Assembly: GCA_009995225.1 (NCBI GenBank)
Contig: JAACPW010000004.1
Span: 124,001-188,000, forward strand
Reading direction: 5' to 3'
Length of the DNA: 64,000 nucleotides
Source: Sphingomonadales bacterium
GTDB lineage: Bacteria > Pseudomonadota > Alphaproteobacteria > Sphingomonadales > Sphingomonadaceae
This document shows positions 62,679 through 64,000 of the stretch, piece by piece (the stretch's first letter is position 1; each line of letters begins with the position of its first letter). The notes beneath the pieces are model-generated. The model saw only the letters and a list, made by a program, of their open reading frames with translations. It made no database searches and had not been told where the DNA came from. The translations under genes and the position numbers were made by a program.

Positions 62679-63002
62679 TCAGGCACGGTGGCGATCGGCT
62701 TTGCCGAACACCGTATCCAAGCGGCTGACCATTGTGCCGAGGGCAGAATTGACAGCGTCGAACGGCTCTTCAGCGCGTTCTGATACGAAGATCGGCGCGC
62801 CATTCTTCGGGCGTGCCTCAATCTTCGCTTCCACGCCATCGCTGCGGTTGCTGTCACCATCAACATCGCTGACGTGAACCTCAATCGTGGTCAGACGCGA
62901 TCCGAAGCGCGTTTCCAATCGCTCTGTGATGCGCTCGCGCACCTTGTCGCCCAGATCGGCGTTGCCATCGATGGCATTGTCGGAGTTGAAGCGGATATCC
63001 AT
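62679..63002 (-). CDS. HPF/RaiA-family ribosome-associated protein
   Basis: A 107-residue short HPF-like protein. MDIRFNSDNAIDGNADLGDKVRERITERLETRFGSRLTTIEVHVSDVD followed by VEAKIEARPKNGAPIFVSERAEEPFDAVNSAL is the alpha/beta fold that inactivates ribosomes in stationary phase. The long HPF C-terminal domain is missing, as in small stress-type versions. Two bases separate it from the upstream small protein gene. Confidence 0.83.
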   Translation of the reverse strand: MDIRFNSDNAIDGNADLGDKVRERITERLETRFGSRLTTIEVHVSDVDGDSNRSDGVEAKIEARPKNGAPIFVSERAEEPFDAVNSALGTMVSRLDTVFGKADRHRA

Positions 63003-63004
63003 GA

Positions 63005-63211
63005 TCAGCGCACCTTCCTGCTGCGTTCCAGCGCGGGACGCTGGCCTTCGGCGTCGAACGCCCCCGATACAGGCTCGTTCTGATTGCGTTCGGCAATGGG
63101 GCCATCGCCTGCGGTGTCCTGCTGTCTATCAAGGTGATCTTGCGCGGGCGCGTTGTCGGTCTTGATCTGCATCGCCTTGTCGGCAATGTCCTTCTGGGTC
63201 TTGTCGGTCAT
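63005..63211 (-). CDS. Small hydrophilic protein of the stress operon
   Basis: A 68-residue, strongly hydrophilic protein (MTDKTQKDIADKAMQIKTDN) with Asp/Gln/Arg-rich composition and no hydrophobic core, so probably disordered. No family is recognised. The ATG is preceded by AAGGAGG, an excellent SD. First gene of the operon, downstream of the putative EcfG promoter. Confidence 0.72.
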   Translation of the reverse strand: MTDKTQKDIADKAMQIKTDNAPAQDHLDRQQDTAGDGPIAERNQNEPVSGAFDAEGQRPALERSRKVR

Positions 63212-63281
63212 GTTGCCACGTCCTCCTTGTTTTTATGATGATCCCGGACACTCAGGCCGAGCGTGCGGGCTTCGGTTAATC

Positions 63282-63307
63282 AACAGGATATGGAGGGCGA
63301 ATGTTCC
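63282..63307 (-). promoter_or_regulatory. Putative EcfG (general stress sigma) promoter
   Basis: Reading the minus strand, GGAAC (complement of 63303-63307) is followed after 17 bases by TGTT (complement of 63282-63285), close to the alphaproteobacterial EcfG consensus GGAAC-N16/17-CGTT with one mismatch. It gives a leader of about 65 bases before the ATG at 63211. The operon contents (HPF-like and host attachment proteins) suit stress control. Confidence 0.5.
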
Positions 63308-63407
63308 ATCTGCGCTGGCAAAGGCGGCAGGCTGAGCCAATTGAGCCGACACGGCGACCAAACCGGACATCATTGGCAACAGCTTGCGCAGGCCCTATCG
63401 CGGGGTG

Positions 63408-64000
63408 GTGAACACACATGACGTCATCATCCTGGGCGCAGGCGCGGCTGGGCTTTTCGCTGCCGGGCAAGCCGGGCAGCGCGGGCGCCGTGTGGCCCTG
63501 TTGGAAAAGGCGGATGCGCCAGGGAAGAAAATCCTGATCTCGGGCGGGGGGCGTTGCAACTTCACCAACCTTGGCGCGGGGCCGGACAACTACCTTTCGG
63601 CCAACCCCCATTTCGCCAAAAGTGCGCTGGCGCGTTACACGCCCGCCGATTTCATCGCGCTGGTCGAAGCCCACGGCATCGCATGGCACGAAAAAACACT
63701 GGGGCAGTTGTTTTGCGACGGATCGGCCAAACAGATTGTGGCGATGCTGCTCGACGAATGCCCGTCTGACACAGTGTCACTGACCTGCGAGGTCGATGTG
63801 GCGCACGTGGCGCGGGATACCGACGGCATCTTTACCGTCACCGCTGCCGATGGCCGCATATGGCGCGCGCCAGCCTTGGTCATCGCCACCGGTGGGCCTT
63901 CGATCCCCAAGATGGGCGCGAGCGACTTTGCCTATGGTCTTGCACGGCAATTCGGGCTGAAGGTGGTTGCGCCCCGCCCTGCCCTCGTCCCGCTGACATT
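63408..64000 (+). CDS. BaiN/HI0933-like NAD(P)/FAD-dependent oxidoreductase (partial, continues past right edge)
   Basis: About 198 N-terminal residues of a flavoprotein. The FAD-binding loop HDVIILGAGAAGLFAAGQAG is followed by the family-specific GKKILISGGGRCNFTN and later VIATGGPSIPKMGASDFAYGLA. The start is probably GTG 63408 (or 63405); an ATG close by is out of frame. The gene runs off the window end. Role uncertain; homologues have been linked to bile-acid or aromatic reduction. Confidence 0.88.
   Translation, partial: MNTHDVIILGAGAAGLFAAGQAGQRGRRVALLEKADAPGKKILISGGGRCNFTNLGAGPDNYLSANPHFAKSALARYTPADFIALVEAHGIAWHEKTLGQLFCDGSAKQIVAMLLDECPSDTVSLTCEVDVAHVARDTDGIFTVTAADGRIWRAPALVIATGGPSIPKMGASDFAYGLARQFGLKVVAPRPALVPLT

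Noticed and set aside
1..64000. CRISPR array, prophage, transposon, integrative element, biosynthetic gene cluster
   Set aside because: No regularly spaced repeats, no transposase, integrase, phage structural or large synthase genes were seen; gene content is core-like throughout.

Overview
The window is a gene-dense, high-GC (about 60-65% by eye) chromosomal segment from an alphaproteobacterium, most likely order Sphingomonadales and probably near Erythrobacteraceae (Erythrobacter/Porphyrobacter-like). That placement is an inference from protein style and gene order: rplU-rpmA-GNAT, cobS / J-domain protein / bolA, a ctaC-D-B-coxF-G-E cytochrome oxidase operon running into SURF1 and thrC, hisG-hisD-nusB-thiL, and many sphingomonad-type hypothetical proteins. 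I see no rRNA or tRNA gene, insertion sequence, prophage, integrase or CRISPR array. It reads as core chromosome with small lineage-specific inserts.

Layout. 1-6.8 kb: ubiA (cut by the window edge), rsmE, gshA, an ABM protein, an ICMT-like membrane methyltransferase, and the envelope pair yfgM-like/bamB. 7-16.4 kb: glycosyltransferase and hydrolase, selO, astD, a lipoprotein, a 304-base gap with a probable small RNA, rarD, pyrC, ygfZ and a TetR regulator. 16.4-19.8 kb: rplU-rpmA-acetyltransferase with an attenuator-like 3' region, then a lipoprotein translationally coupled to an FNR-type [4Fe-4S] regulator, and a membrane protein preceded by an FNR box. 20-25 kb: moaE-moaD-moaA, an unknown Rossmann-like protein, folB, an RlmI-like methyltransferase and thrC. 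24.9-31.4 kb: the aa3-type cytochrome c oxidase operon on the minus strand, including an unlisted 43-residue CoxF-like protein. 31.5-38.1 kb: pyrE with a possible leader peptide, a degenerate beta-lactamase-fold protein, pdxJ-acpS-lepB, a DUF3089 protein, ruvX and two overlapping hotdog proteins. 38.1-44.7 kb: a class A penicillin-binding protein, a broken DUF6973-like gene, a BamE-like lipoprotein, cobS, an MpaB/DUF2236 protein, a J-domain protein, bolA and a Nudix hydrolase. 44.7-54.8 kb: pirin, SDR, epoxide-hydrolase-like protein, hisG-hisD-nusB-thiL, a GNAT/JmjC-like cupin pair, tesB and a tandem Usp protein preceded by a perfect FNR box. 54.9-64 kb: carotenoid oxygenase, DUF885 peptidase-like protein, OmpA-family protein, DUF6445 protein, uvrC, a three-gene stress operon behind a probable EcfG promoter, and a BaiN/HI0933-like flavoprotein cut by the right edge.

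How parts work together. Two FNR boxes, one 0.5 kb beyond the FNR-type gene and one 35 kb away, lie at nearly the same distance (about 61-62 bases, centre to start codon) from their target genes, so this segment holds a regulator and two probable direct targets. The cox operon carries structural subunits, heme O synthase, the copper chaperone and SURF1 together, so oxidase assembly is largely self-contained. The stress operon at 62.2-63.3 kb appears to have its own ECF15/EcfG-type promoter and its own terminator.

I did not find a clear undescribed defence, CRISPR or biosynthetic system. The most interesting signals are regulatory or degenerative: the competing-hairpin element between rpmA and the acetyltransferase, the strand-specific terminator hairpin of a probable small RNA at 12.8 kb, the pyrE leader, the in-frame TGA in the DUF6973-like gene, and the beta-lactamase-fold protein that has lost its SxxK motif.
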